A program made the translations under genes and the position numbers. Shown piece after piece: positions 12,309 to 20,492 of a DNA stretch of 64,000 nt. Positions within the stretch are counted from its first letter, which is position 1. Each line of letters begins with the position of its first letter. The stretch comes from Falsiroseomonas algicola (GTDB lineage: Bacteria > Pseudomonadota > Alphaproteobacteria > Acetobacterales > Acetobacteraceae), in contig NZ_JAAIKB010000009.1 of assembly GCF_011040385.1 (NCBI RefSeq), positions 62,001 through 126,000 of the forward strand. The letters run 5' to 3'. Under the pieces are notes generated by a model, which had not been told where the DNA came from, did no database searches, and worked only from the letters and a program-made list of their open reading frames with translations.

Positions 12309-13448
12309 TTGGACCTGACGCGGCGCGCGGCGGCGCCCCTGCTGCTCAGCCCCTTCCTGGCGCAGGCGGCGCTCGGCCAGCCCTTCTCGCCGTCCAGCGC
12401 GCCGGACCGGCCGCTGGGGGAGATCGCGACCGGGCGGGGCATGACCTATGGCTGCGCCGTCACCGCCAAGCTGATCGCGGAGGAGCCGGAATTCGCGGCG
12501 CTGGTCGCGCAGGAAGCCAGCGTGCTGGTGCCGGAATACGAAGGGAAATTCGCCGCGCTGCAGCCGGAGGAAGGGCGGTTCGAGACCGGGCCGCTGGATG
12601 CGCTGCTGGCCTGGGCGGGGCATTTCCGCAAGACCGTGCGCGGCCATGCGCTGGTCTGGCACCAGGATCTGCCGCCCTGGGCCGTCGCCGCGATCGGGGA
12701 AAGCCCCCGCCGGGCGCGCGGGGTGATGGAGGCGCATTTCGACCGCGTGCTCGCCCATACCCGCCCCCGCATCCGCGACTGGGACGTGGTGAACGAGCCG
12801 ATCGCCAACCCGCCCGGCTCCGACGTCCCGGAACCCGCGGGCAACACCACGGATCTGCGGGACACGCCCTGGCTGCGGGCGCTCGGCCCCGACTACATCG
12901 CCATCGCCCTGCGCGCGGCGCGGGATCGCGACCCGCTGCTGCGCATCACGCTGAACGACTACGGGGTGGAGGACGACACGCCCTCCTCCGAGGAGAAGCG
13001 CCAGCGCCTGCTGCGGCTGCTGCGCGGGCTGCGCGCCCGCAACGTGCCGATCGACGCCGTCGGCATCCAGGCGCATCTGCAATTGAGGAATCCCTTCCGG
13101 CCCGACCAGTTCCGGGACTTCGTGCGGCAGATCCGCGCGCTCGACCTGCAGGTGCTGATCACGGAGCTGGATGTGCGGGAATTGCGGCCGCCGGTCGGCG
13201 ACTTCCCGGCGCGGGATTTCGCCGTGGCGCAGCGGGTCCATGCCTTCGCCTCTGCCGCCTTCGAGGGTGGGGCGCGCACGCTGCTGACCTGGGGCATCAG
13301 CGACCGCTGGTCCTGGCTGCACCGCGAACAGGCGGTGGCGCTGGCGGCCGGCGATGTGCATCGCGGCCTGCCCTATGACTGGGAGCTGAACCGCAAGCAG
13401 ATGTGGCGGGCGCTGGCCCGGGCCTATCTGGGGCAGCCGGCGGGGTAA
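12309..13448 (+). CDS. GH10 endo-1,4-beta-xylanase-like glycosidase (copy 1)
   Basis: This 379-residue secreted glycoside hydrolase family 10 protein has acid/base Glu163 in WDVVNEP and nucleophile Glu286 in ITELDV. The GHALVWH and TLNDYG signatures are also present. GH10 enzymes cleave internal beta-1,4-xylosidic bonds with retention. The N-terminus (LTRRAAAPLLLSPFLAQAALG) is an Arg-Arg signal peptide, possibly Tat type. Start is a TTG two bases after the preceding stop; no upstream ATG is better. No carbohydrate-binding module is attached. The next gene is a diverged paralogue. Confidence 0.88.
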   Translation: MDLTRRAAAPLLLSPFLAQAALGQPFSPSSAPDRPLGEIATGRGMTYGCAVTAKLIAEEPEFAALVAQEASVLVPEYEGKFAALQPEEGRFETGPLDALLAWAGHFRKTVRGHALVWHQDLPPWAVAAIGESPRRARGVMEAHFDRVLAHTRPRIRDWDVVNEPIANPPGSDVPEPAGNTTDLRDTPWLRALGPDYIAIALRAARDRDPLLRITLNDYGVEDDTPSSEEKRQRLLRLLRGLRARNVPIDAVGIQAHLQLRNPFRPDQFRDFVRQIRALDLQVLITELDVRELRPPVGDFPARDFAVAQRVHAFASAAFEGGARTLLTWGISDRWSWLHREQAVALAAGDVHRGLPYDWELNRKQMWRALARAYLGQPAG

Positions 13449-13505
13449 CGTCCGGGAACTCCCCCATCGCCATGGCCTTCCCTCTCGAACCGGGAGAGCA
13501 AAGCC

Positions 13506-14612
13506 GTGACGATCATGGGACGACGCCGGCTCATCGCCGGCCTCGCGCTGCCCGCGCTGGTGCCGCCTGCCTTCGGCCAGCCGCTGGAGGAGGGGCTGCG
13601 GGCCATCGCCGCACGCCGCGGCATCACCTATGGCGCCGCCGCCAGCACGCGCTGGCTGGGCCGCGATCCCGCCTATGACGCCGCGCTGGCGCGGGAGGCC
13701 GCGATCCTGGTCCCGGAGGGCGAGGGGAAGTGGGACAGCCTGCAGCCCCGCCAGGGCCAGTTCACGCTGCGGGAGATGGAGCCGATCCTCGCTTTCGCCG
13801 ACCGCCACGGCCAGGCGGTGCGGGGGCACACGCTGGGATGGCACACCGCCATGCCGCGCTGGGTCTGGGCCGCGCTGGATGGGGCGCCCGCCGCCCGCGC
13901 GGCCGCGCTGCTGGAGGCGCATATCCTCGGCGTGCTGGGGATGACGCGGGGCCGCATCCGGGACTGGGACGTGGTGAACGAGGCCATCGCCGACCCGGAC
14001 CTGCTGCCGGACCAGGACCTGCGCGATGGCGCCTGGTGGCGGGCTATCGGCCCGGGCTGGATCGACCTGGCCTTCCAGACCGCCCGCGCCGCCGATCCCG
14101 AGGCACGGCTGGTGATCAACGATTACGGTCTGGAGGCCGATTGGCCCCGCGCGGCGGAGAAGCGCGCCCGGATGCTGCGGCTGCTGCGCGGGATGCGGGA
14201 GCGTGGCGTGCCGGTGCAGGCGCTGGGCATCCAGGCCCATATGCCGCTCGACCAGCCCTTCAGCCCCGCCCCCTTCGCGGCCTTCCTGCGCGAGGTCCGG
14301 GGCATGGGCCTGGAGGTGCTGCTGACTGAACTGGACGTGATCGAGCCCGCGGGCCAGCCCCTGCGCGACGCCGACATCCCGGCGCGGGACGAGGCGGTGG
14401 CGGCGCGGGCGCATGCCGTCGTCTCCACCGCGCTGGCCGAGGGGTGCCGGATGGTGCTGACCTGGGGCCTGGCGGACCCGCATTCCTGGCTGAATGCCTG
14501 GGCGCCGGCGCGGCGTGCGGATGGGGCGGTGGTGCGGGCGCTGCCCCTGGATGCGCAGTACCGGCGCAAGCCGTTCTGGCATGCGCTGGCACGGGCCTTC
14601 GAAGGACGATGA
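13506..14612 (+). CDS. GH10 endo-1,4-beta-xylanase-like glycosidase (copy 2)
   Basis: This 368-residue paralogue of the previous gene has acid/base Glu159 in WDVVNEA, nucleophile Glu275 in LTELDV, GHTLGWH and INDYGLE. The proline that normally follows the acid/base glutamate (NEP) is alanine here, so its pH profile or activity may differ. The GTG-started N-terminus has a twin-arginine-like signal (GRRRLIAGLALPALVPPAFG). It lies 57 bases after copy 1 and before a Bug receptor, suggesting a hemicellulose- or glycan-utilisation cluster. Confidence 0.87.
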   Translation: MTIMGRRRLIAGLALPALVPPAFGQPLEEGLRAIAARRGITYGAAASTRWLGRDPAYDAALAREAAILVPEGEGKWDSLQPRQGQFTLREMEPILAFADRHGQAVRGHTLGWHTAMPRWVWAALDGAPAARAAALLEAHILGVLGMTRGRIRDWDVVNEAIADPDLLPDQDLRDGAWWRAIGPGWIDLAFQTARAADPEARLVINDYGLEADWPRAAEKRARMLRLLRGMRERGVPVQALGIQAHMPLDQPFSPAPFAAFLREVRGMGLEVLLTELDVIEPAGQPLRDADIPARDEAVAARAHAVVSTALAEGCRMVLTWGLADPHSWLNAWAPARRADGAVVRALPLDAQYRRKPFWHALARAFEGR

Positions 14613-14664
14613 CGAAACGACCGCGGCGCGGCATGGTGCGCGCAACAACGGGAGACCCACGACG

Positions 14665-15657
14665 ATGCTGAGCCGCCGCGCCACCCTGATGACGCCCCTC
14701 GTCCTGCTGGCGACCCCCGCCCTTGGGCAGGCCCAGGCCAATTGGCCGAACCGTCCGACGCGCATCGTGGTGCCGATCGCCGCCGGCGGCGCGCTCGACA
14801 TCACCGCGCGCATGCTGGCGGAGCGCCTGCAGGCGCTGCTCGGTCAGCCCTTCGTGGTGGAGAACCGCGCCGGCGCCGGCGGCAACATCGGCAGCCAGCA
14901 TGTCGCGCAGTCGCCGCCGGATGGCCACACGCTGATGCTGGCGGCGGCCAATACCCTGGCCGCCAACAAGTTCCTCTACGGCAACCGCATGCCGATCGAC
15001 CCGCTGAGGGACCTGGGCCCGGTCACCCGCGTCTCCACCGGCACCATCCTGATGGCGGTGAACGCGCAGCGGCCCTGGCGGAGCTTCGCGGAGCTGATCG
15101 CCTTCGCCCGCGCCAATCCGGGGCGCGTCTCCATGGGGTCGTCGGGCACCGGCACCACCAGCCACCTGTTCATCGAGCGGGTGAAGCGGGCGGCGAATGT
15201 GGACATCACCCATGTCCCCTATCGCGGCGGCGGGCCGGCCATCCAGGACCTGGTGGCGGGCAACATCGACATGATGTTCGACGTCATGCCCGCGCTGATG
15301 CCGCATGTGCGGGAAGGCCGGGTGCGCGCCATCGCGGTCGGCTCCGCCCGTCGCGTGACCTTCGTGCCGGGGCTGGAGAATGTGCCGGGCATGGATGAGG
15401 TGCTGCCGGGCCAGGGGATCGATGCCCAGGCCTGGTATGCCGTCACCTCCCCGGCCGGGCTGCCCGCGCCGGTGCTGGAGAAGGTGCATGCCTCCATCGT
15501 GCAGGTGGTGCGCGCGCCCGATTTCGGGGAGCGCCTGGCGCCGCTCGGCTTCCAGACGGTGGTGGATGAAAGCCCGGCCGCCTTCCTGGCCTTCTGGCGG
15601 GAGGAGGAGAATCGCTGGAAGCAGCTGGTGGAGATCAGCGGGGCGACGGCGGAGTAG
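14665..15657 (+). CDS. Bug-family (TctC-like) periplasmic solute receptor
   Basis: This 330-residue TTT-type periplasmic binding protein has signal peptide MLSRRATLMTPLVLLATPALG with mature start near AQANWP. Family motifs are IVVPIAAGGALDITARM, VENRAGAGGNIGS, the VPYRGGGPAIQDLVAG loop that contacts the ligand carboxylate, and a C-terminal helix. Such receptors bind carboxylates or other small organics for TctAB permeases. None is nearby, so this is an orphan. A GGGAGA ribosome site precedes the ATG. Confidence 0.92.
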   Translation: MLSRRATLMTPLVLLATPALGQAQANWPNRPTRIVVPIAAGGALDITARMLAERLQALLGQPFVVENRAGAGGNIGSQHVAQSPPDGHTLMLAAANTLAANKFLYGNRMPIDPLRDLGPVTRVSTGTILMAVNAQRPWRSFAELIAFARANPGRVSMGSSGTGTTSHLFIERVKRAANVDITHVPYRGGGPAIQDLVAGNIDMMFDVMPALMPHVREGRVRAIAVGSARRVTFVPGLENVPGMDEVLPGQGIDAQAWYAVTSPAGLPAPVLEKVHASIVQVVRAPDFGERLAPLGFQTVVDESPAAFLAFWREEENRWKQLVEISGATAE

Positions 15658-15668
15658 CGTTATCCATC

Positions 15669-15720
15669 GGGGCTTGGCCCCCCTCACCCAACCCTCTCCC
15701 CCGGTGGGGGGGAGAGGGCT
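15669..15720. repeat. G/C-run palindromes between convergent genes
   Basis: A small hairpin (GGGGC/GCCCC, 15669-15681) is followed by an 11-bp perfect stem (15692-15702 with 15708-15718). It sits between the convergent Bug and rppH genes and would terminate both directions. The CCCTCACCCAACCCTCTCCC-type sequence resembles a widely dispersed extragenic repeat in proteobacteria. Related G-run palindromes occur near 23720, 42149 and 62808. Confidence 0.6.
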
Positions 15721-15732
15721 TTGCGCCGCGGG

Positions 15733-16218
15733 CTACCGCGCGGCGAAGCGCCCGAATTCCCGCACCAGCTCCTCATAGATCGCGCGCTTGAAGTTGACGG
15801 CGAGCTCGGGGAGTTCCTCGATCCGTGCCCAGCGCCAGGCGTCGAATTCGGGGTGGGGGTCGGCGTCCAGGCGGATGTCGCTGTCCTGCCCGGTGAAGCG
15901 CAGCGCGAACCAGCGCTGGCGCTGGCCGCGATACTTCTGTGCCATGCGCATTCGCTGCAATTCGGGCGGGAAGTCGTAGGTCAGCCACTCCGGGTGTTCG
16001 GCGATGATCTCGGCCTGGCCGGTGCCGATCTCCTCCGCCAATTCGCGCAGGACGGCGACGCGAAGGTCCTCGCCCTCATCCACCCCGCCCTGCGGCAGCT
16101 GCCAGCCACCGGCGCGGCCCTCGGCATTGGGCATGTCGGCGCGGCGCGCGACGAGGACGAGGCCCGCCGGGTTGAACAGCACGGCGCCGACATTCGGGCG
16201 GTAGGGGAGGAGCTTCAT
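15733..16218 (-). CDS. rppH: RNA pyrophosphohydrolase (Nudix)
   Basis: This 161-residue Nudix hydrolase is of the RppH/YgdP type, which removes pyrophosphate from 5'-triphosphate mRNA ends to start decay (or acts on dinucleoside polyphosphates). The Nudix box spans Gly44 to Thr66 with Glu50, Arg58-Glu59 and Glu62-Glu63 in place. YRPNVGAVLFN and GWQLPQGGVDEGE are diagnostic. The ATG at 16218 gives the family-typical start (MKLLPYRPNVG). It is the last gene of the minus-strand envC-ctpA-DUF610-rppH cluster. Confidence 0.93.
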   Translation of the reverse strand: MKLLPYRPNVGAVLFNPAGLVLVARRADMPNAEGRAGGWQLPQGGVDEGEDLRVAVLRELAEEIGTGQAEIIAEHPEWLTYDFPPELQRMRMAQKYRGQRQRWFALRFTGQDSDIRLDADPHPEFDAWRWARIEELPELAVNFKRAIYEELVREFGRFAAR

Positions 16219-16250
16219 GCCCCCTTTTGTAGCGCCGGCCTCGCGGATCG

Positions 16251-17453
16251 TCACCGAGCGGGCGCGGCAACCGGCGTGGCGGGCGGCGCCTGCTGCGCGG
16301 CCTGTTCGGAGGGCCGGCGGAGCATGGTGGTGACGGGGGCGAGGACGGCGCCGCGCTCCTCCAGCCCCGATGCCCAGGACAGGATCGCGGCGACGGCGGC
16401 GGGGGTGGGGTTGCCGACCAGGCCGAGGGCGGAGGTCGGCGTGCTGGCCCGGGCGAGGGCTTCGAGCTCCGCCAGGCGTCGCTCGATCTCGCCGCGGGTC
16501 TCGGAGGGTTCGTCGAGCAGCACGTCCACGACGCGGCCGATGGCGCGGGCGGGCTGCGGGGCGCCCGGACGAGGGTCGATGTAGAGCAGGCCGCGCGCGG
16601 TCAGCACCTGCTGCATCTGGCCCAGCAGCTCCGCATTCTGGGCGAAGCGTTCGCCCCGCATGCGGGACAGCGCGCCGATGGCGCCGACCTGCGCGGGGGT
16701 GCGGGACAGGGCCCATTCCAGGCGCTCGATATTCTCCCCGATCGGCAGCGTGGTCAGCAGCGCGCGGTCGCCGGGGTCGGCATCCCGGCCATAGCCCGCG
16801 GGTTCCAGGGGCAGGGCCGTCAGCACCTCCATCCCGCGCGCGCGGGCGCGTTCCAGCAGGGGTTCGGGGCGGGTGGCGTAGGGGCTGAAGGCCAGGGTGA
16901 CGGCGCCGGGCAGGCGGCGGATGGCTTCTTCCGAATGCTGGGCGAAGGCGCCCATGTTGCCGACGATCAGGCCGATCCGCGGGCGGCGATCCTCCCGGTC
17001 GAAGGGCCGGGCGTAGGTGCGGATGGCGGTGCGGCCCTCCGGCCCCAGCTTCGGAATCGGCGCGCCGTGGCGGGAAGGTTCCTGCAGCAGCGGGTCGGGC
17101 GGGGGGATGACGGGGTCGGCCGCGGCGCGGCGTGGCGCGGCGGCGGCGAGCGGCGGCGGTTCCGGTGCGGTGACGGGCGTGGGGGCGGGGGCGGCGACCG
17201 GTGTCGCGGCCGGCCGCGCGGCGGGTGCCTCCGCCACGGCGGGGCTGGCCATGGCCGGGGTCGTGGCGGCGGCAGGCGTCGTCGGGGCCGGTGGTGGATC
17301 AGCCGGCGCGTCGGGGGATGCCGGCGCCGCCTGTTCGGCCGCCACCGGGGCGGCCGGCGGGCCAAGCCATTGCAGCGTGATGGCCCCGGCGCCGAGGGTG
17401 ACGACGAGGCCGGCCCAGAATGCGGCCAGCGCCTGGCGGCTTGTCACCCTCAT
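16251..17453 (-). CDS. divergent polysaccharide deacetylase (DUF610/YibQ family)
   Basis: This 400-residue protein is anchored by one N-terminal transmembrane segment (LAAFWAGLVVTLGAGAITLQ). A Pro/Ala-rich periplasmic linker of about 110 residues follows, then a DUF610 domain starting near RPRIGLIVGNMG. That domain is a divergent NodB-like barrel, with LPGAVTLAFSPYATRP and LLYIDPRPG recognisable. Family function is not settled; it travels with envC and ctpA, pointing to peptidoglycan or septal remodelling. It starts 21 bases after ctpA and ends 32 before rppH. Confidence 0.88.
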   Translation of the reverse strand: MRVTSRQALAAFWAGLVVTLGAGAITLQWLGPPAAPVAAEQAAPASPDAPADPPPAPTTPAAATTPAMASPAVAEAPAARPAATPVAAPAPTPVTAPEPPPLAAAAPRRAAADPVIPPPDPLLQEPSRHGAPIPKLGPEGRTAIRTYARPFDREDRRPRIGLIVGNMGAFAQHSEEAIRRLPGAVTLAFSPYATRPEPLLERARARGMEVLTALPLEPAGYGRDADPGDRALLTTLPIGENIERLEWALSRTPAQVGAIGALSRMRGERFAQNAELLGQMQQVLTARGLLYIDPRPGAPQPARAIGRVVDVLLDEPSETRGEIERRLAELEALARASTPTSALGLVGNPTPAAVAAILSWASGLEERGAVLAPVTTMLRRPSEQAAQQAPPATPVAAPAR

Positions 17454-17474
17454 CGGCCGCCAGGCATCGGTCGG

Positions 17475-18974
17475 TCAGCGCTGGGCGCGGCGCTGCGGCT
17501 GGGCGGGCGCGGCGGCGATGGCGCGCAGCAGCTGGGCCGCCTGTTGCAGCTGGTGGTCGGTCTCGGGCTTGGTCGGGTCGAAGGCGGCGGCGCCTTCGGC
17601 CGGCGCCCGCACCACCCGGTCCAGCACGCCGGCCGGCAGGTTGAGCGGCGGCAGCGGCGGCGGCGGGGGCTGCGGCGTGGCGGCGCGTTCGCCGTCATTG
17701 CGCAGCGCGCGGCGCAGATCGGCCTCCCGGTCCCGCCCCGGGGCATTGGCCTCGGCGCGGGCGGCCAGCACCTCGATGTCGGGCTCGATGCCCGTCGCCT
17801 GGATGGAGCGGCCGGATGGCGTGTAGTAGCGCGCCGTGGTCAGGCGGATGGCGCCCTGGCCGGGGATGGGCATCACGGTCTGGACGCTGCCCTTCCCGAA
17901 GGACTTCACGCCCATCACGATCGCGCGACGATGGTCCTGCAACGCGCCGGCGACGATCTCGGAGGCGCTGGCGGAGCCGGCATTGACCAGCACGACCATG
18001 GGCAGGCCCTGGGCGATGTCGCCCGGACGGGCGTTCCAGCGCTGCGCATCCTCCGCCCGGCGGGCGCGCGTCGAGACGATCTCGCCCTGGTCCAGGAAGT
18101 CGTCCGCCACCTGCACGGCCTGGTCGAGCAGGCCGCCGGGGTTGTTGCGCAGGTCGAGGATCAGGCCCTTGAGGTTGGTGCCCGCCTGGTTGCGCATGGA
18201 GGTGATGGCGCGGCGCAGCGCACCTTCCGTCTGCTCATTGAAGGAGGAGAGGCGGACATAGGCGATGTCGTTGCCCTCCAGCCGGAAGCGGGCGACCTGC
18301 GGGCGGATGACGTCGCGCGTCAGGGAGAGTTCGACCGGGCGGCTTTCGCCTTCCCGCCGGATGGTCAGGCGGATGGCGGTGCCGCGTTCGCCGCGCATCT
18401 GCTCCACCGCTTCCTGGAGCGTCAGGCCCTGGGTGGACTGGCCGTTGAGGTGAGTGATGAGGTCGCCGGGCTTCACGCCGGCGCGGGCGGCGGGGGTGTC
18501 GTCGATCGGGGAGATGACCTTGACGTACCCCCCCTCCTGCGTGACTTCGATGCCGAGGCCGCCGAACTCGCCGCGCGTCTGCACCTGCATGTCGCGGAAG
18601 CTGCGCGGGTTCATGTAGCTGCTGTGGGGGTCGAGGCCCTGCAGCATGCCGTTGATCGCATTCTCGATCACGTCGCGGTCGGTGACGGGCTCCACATATT
18701 CGGCGCGGATGCGTTCGAAGACGTCGCCGAAGAGGTTGAGCAGCCGGTAGGTCTCCGCCCGCCCGCCATCCTGCGCCCAGGCCTGGATGGTGGGGAGCGC
18801 GATCACCGGGCCGACGACGGCGCCGGCGATGAAGGCCGCGGTGACGGCACCGAAGGTGCCGAGGCGCCTGCGCCTGGGGGGCGGGGGCGGCGCCATCACC
18901 GGGCCGAGACTCGGCACCCGCGCATTGCCCGGGGCGCTGCGCTGATCATCCTGACGTCCAGACACGTCGCCCAT
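17475..18974 (-). CDS. ctpA: S41 C-terminal processing protease
   Basis: This 499-residue periplasmic or membrane-anchored tail-specific protease has an N-terminal TM segment (AVTAAFIAGAVVGPVIALP), a PDZ domain near 130-215 (GIEVTQEGGYVKVISPIDDT) and an S41 core. The Ser-Lys dyad is Ser336 (GSASASE) and Lys361 (SFGKGS), with the expected 25-residue spacing. CtpA/Prc enzymes degrade or mature envelope proteins, often peptidoglycan hydrolases. A later start at 18896 (MAPPPPPRRRR) is possible. It is downstream of the envC-like gene. Confidence 0.94.
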   Translation of the reverse strand: MGDVSGRQDDQRSAPGNARVPSLGPVMAPPPPPRRRRLGTFGAVTAAFIAGAVVGPVIALPTIQAWAQDGGRAETYRLLNLFGDVFERIRAEYVEPVTDRDVIENAINGMLQGLDPHSSYMNPRSFRDMQVQTRGEFGGLGIEVTQEGGYVKVISPIDDTPAARAGVKPGDLITHLNGQSTQGLTLQEAVEQMRGERGTAIRLTIRREGESRPVELSLTRDVIRPQVARFRLEGNDIAYVRLSSFNEQTEGALRRAITSMRNQAGTNLKGLILDLRNNPGGLLDQAVQVADDFLDQGEIVSTRARRAEDAQRWNARPGDIAQGLPMVVLVNAGSASASEIVAGALQDHRRAIVMGVKSFGKGSVQTVMPIPGQGAIRLTTARYYTPSGRSIQATGIEPDIEVLAARAEANAPGRDREADLRRALRNDGERAATPQPPPPPLPPLNLPAGVLDRVVRAPAEGAAAFDPTKPETDHQLQQAAQLLRAIAAAPAQPQRRAQR

Positions 18975-18998
18975 GCGACCACCCGCATCCTTGGGTCC

Positions 18999-19051
18999 CG
19001 GGCCGGAAGGCCCGCGACCTGACCAATATGACCCGGGGTTATGACCCCGGG
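18999..19051 (-). promoter_or_regulatory. hairpins in the envC-ctpA gap
   Basis: A 7-bp stem (19032-19038 with 19045-19051) lies directly after the envC stop. A 6-bp stem closed by a four-base loop (18999-19004 with 19009-19014) follows before ctpA. No T run is present, so partial attenuation or mRNA end protection is more likely than full termination. Confidence 0.4.
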
Positions 19052-19052
19052 G

Positions 19053-20375
19053 TTACCCCCGCGCCGCGAACCACGGCCGCGGATCGACCGGCTGGCCGTT
19101 CCGCCGAAGCTCCACATAGAGGGAACCTCCGGAGGCGCCAGCCCCACCCAGCACGCCGATCGGCTCCCCCGCCAGCAGCCGCTGCCCGGCCGAGGCGTCG
19201 AGCCGATCCAGGCCCGCCAGAACAAAATGGTATCCTCGCCCGCAATCCACAATCAACAGAAGCCCGAAGGATCGGAAGGGGGCGGCGAAAACGGCGCGGC
19301 CATTGCAGGGGGAGACGACGCGCGCGCCCCCCGAGGCCGCATAGGTCAGGCCGCGATGGGGACCGCCGGCCGCGGCCTCCCCCCATTGGGTCGCGATGCG
19401 GCCGGCGACCGGGACGGCCCGGCCGCCGGAGGGGGCGACGGGGGCGGCGGCCTGGCGCTGGGGGGCTGGGTCCTCCCGCGCGGGGGCGCGGCTCGCGCTG
19501 CGGCTGCGGGCTTCCTCCCGCGCGCGGGCTTCCTCGGCGGCGGCGCGGGCGCGGGCGGCTTCGGCCAGGCGCCGTTCGCGGGCTTCCTCCGCCGCGCGGC
19601 GGGCGGCTTCCGCGGCGCGGGCGGCGGCATTGGCGCGCTCCTCCGCCTCCCGCCGCTGGCGTTCGCGTTCCAGCCTGGCCAGCACATCGGCGAGGTCGGT
19701 GGCGCGGGCGGCGGCCTCCGCGGCGCGGGTGGCGGCGCGTTCCTCCTGCTCCTCCGCCGCGGTGCGGCGGCGGCGGGCCTCGGCCAGCTCGGCCTCCAGC
19801 GCCGACTCGGCCTCCCGCGCCGCGGCCTCCGCCGAGGCGAGGGCGGCGGCTTCACGGGCGGCCAGGGCTTCCGCGTCCCGGGCTGCCTGTTCGGCGCGGC
19901 GGAGCGCGGCGGATTCCTCCTCCAGCCGCCGGACCAGGCCGCGCAGGACCAGGGCACCGCGGAGCGTGTCCTCCGGTTCCCCGGGCACGGCCAGCACGGT
20001 CTCGGCGGGCCAGAGGGAGAGGCGCAGCATCACGGGCAGCAGGGGGCGCAGCGCCGCGGCGCGGGCTGACATCTCCGTGGTCGCGGCCTGCACCTGGCGG
20101 CGGGCGGCGATCAATTGCTGGCGGGCATCCTCCACGGCCGCTTCGGCGGCCTGGGCGCGGCTGGCGGCTTCGACCCGGCGCTCGGCCAGGGCGATCTCTT
20201 CCTCCGCCAGGGCGCGGGCGCGGTCGGTGGCGGCCTCCGCCGCGCGGCGGCGCTCGGTGGCGGTGCGTTCGGCGTCCCGCAGGTCGCGCGCGGAAGGCTG
20301 CGCCGGCGCGGGGGGCGCGGCGAGGCAGAACAGGGCCGAAAGGGCGGCCGGGATCATCCAGCGGCGGCGTGACAC
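19053..20375 (-). CDS. envC: EnvC-like murein hydrolase activator (degenerate LytM)
   Basis: This 440-residue exported protein has signal peptide SRRRWMIPAALSALFCLAAP and about 300 residues of charged Ala/Glu/Arg coiled coil. A C-terminal LytM/M23-like domain starts near GRIATQWGEAAAGGPHRG. The zinc site is broken: HxxxD reads HRGLT, and the HxH motif reads LYVE (GGSLYVELR). That is the EnvC pattern, in which the domain activates periplasmic amidases at the septum rather than cutting peptidoglycan. The GTG at 20375 gives the best signal peptide; the frame stays open far upstream only because of base composition. ctpA follows. Confidence 0.88.
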   Translation of the reverse strand: MSRRRWMIPAALSALFCLAAPPAPAQPSARDLRDAERTATERRRAAEAATDRARALAEEEIALAERRVEAASRAQAAEAAVEDARQQLIAARRQVQAATTEMSARAAALRPLLPVMLRLSLWPAETVLAVPGEPEDTLRGALVLRGLVRRLEEESAALRRAEQAARDAEALAAREAAALASAEAAAREAESALEAELAEARRRRTAAEEQEERAATRAAEAAARATDLADVLARLERERQRREAEERANAAARAAEAARRAAEEARERRLAEAARARAAAEEARAREEARSRSASRAPAREDPAPQRQAAAPVAPSGGRAVPVAGRIATQWGEAAAGGPHRGLTYAASGGARVVSPCNGRAVFAAPFRSFGLLLIVDCGRGYHFVLAGLDRLDASAGQRLLAGEPIGVLGGAGASGGSLYVELRRNGQPVDPRPWFAARG

Positions 20376-20492
20376 GCGGCCTGCGTAGCATCCGCGGCGG
20401 GGATGCGGCCAGTTCGGCGCCGCGGGCGTTACCCTTCCTTGCAACGGTTCGCGTCGGCATACTCCGGCGCAACGATAGTGGGAGACTTCCAG

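Noticed and set aside
12111-14813. 900-codon minus-strand open frame across the two GH10 genes
   Set aside because: It is a shadow of the glycosidase genes with biased composition and no motif.
16935-19022. 695-codon plus-strand open frame
   Set aside because: It is antisense to the DUF610 protein and CtpA, both with intact catalytic or family motifs.
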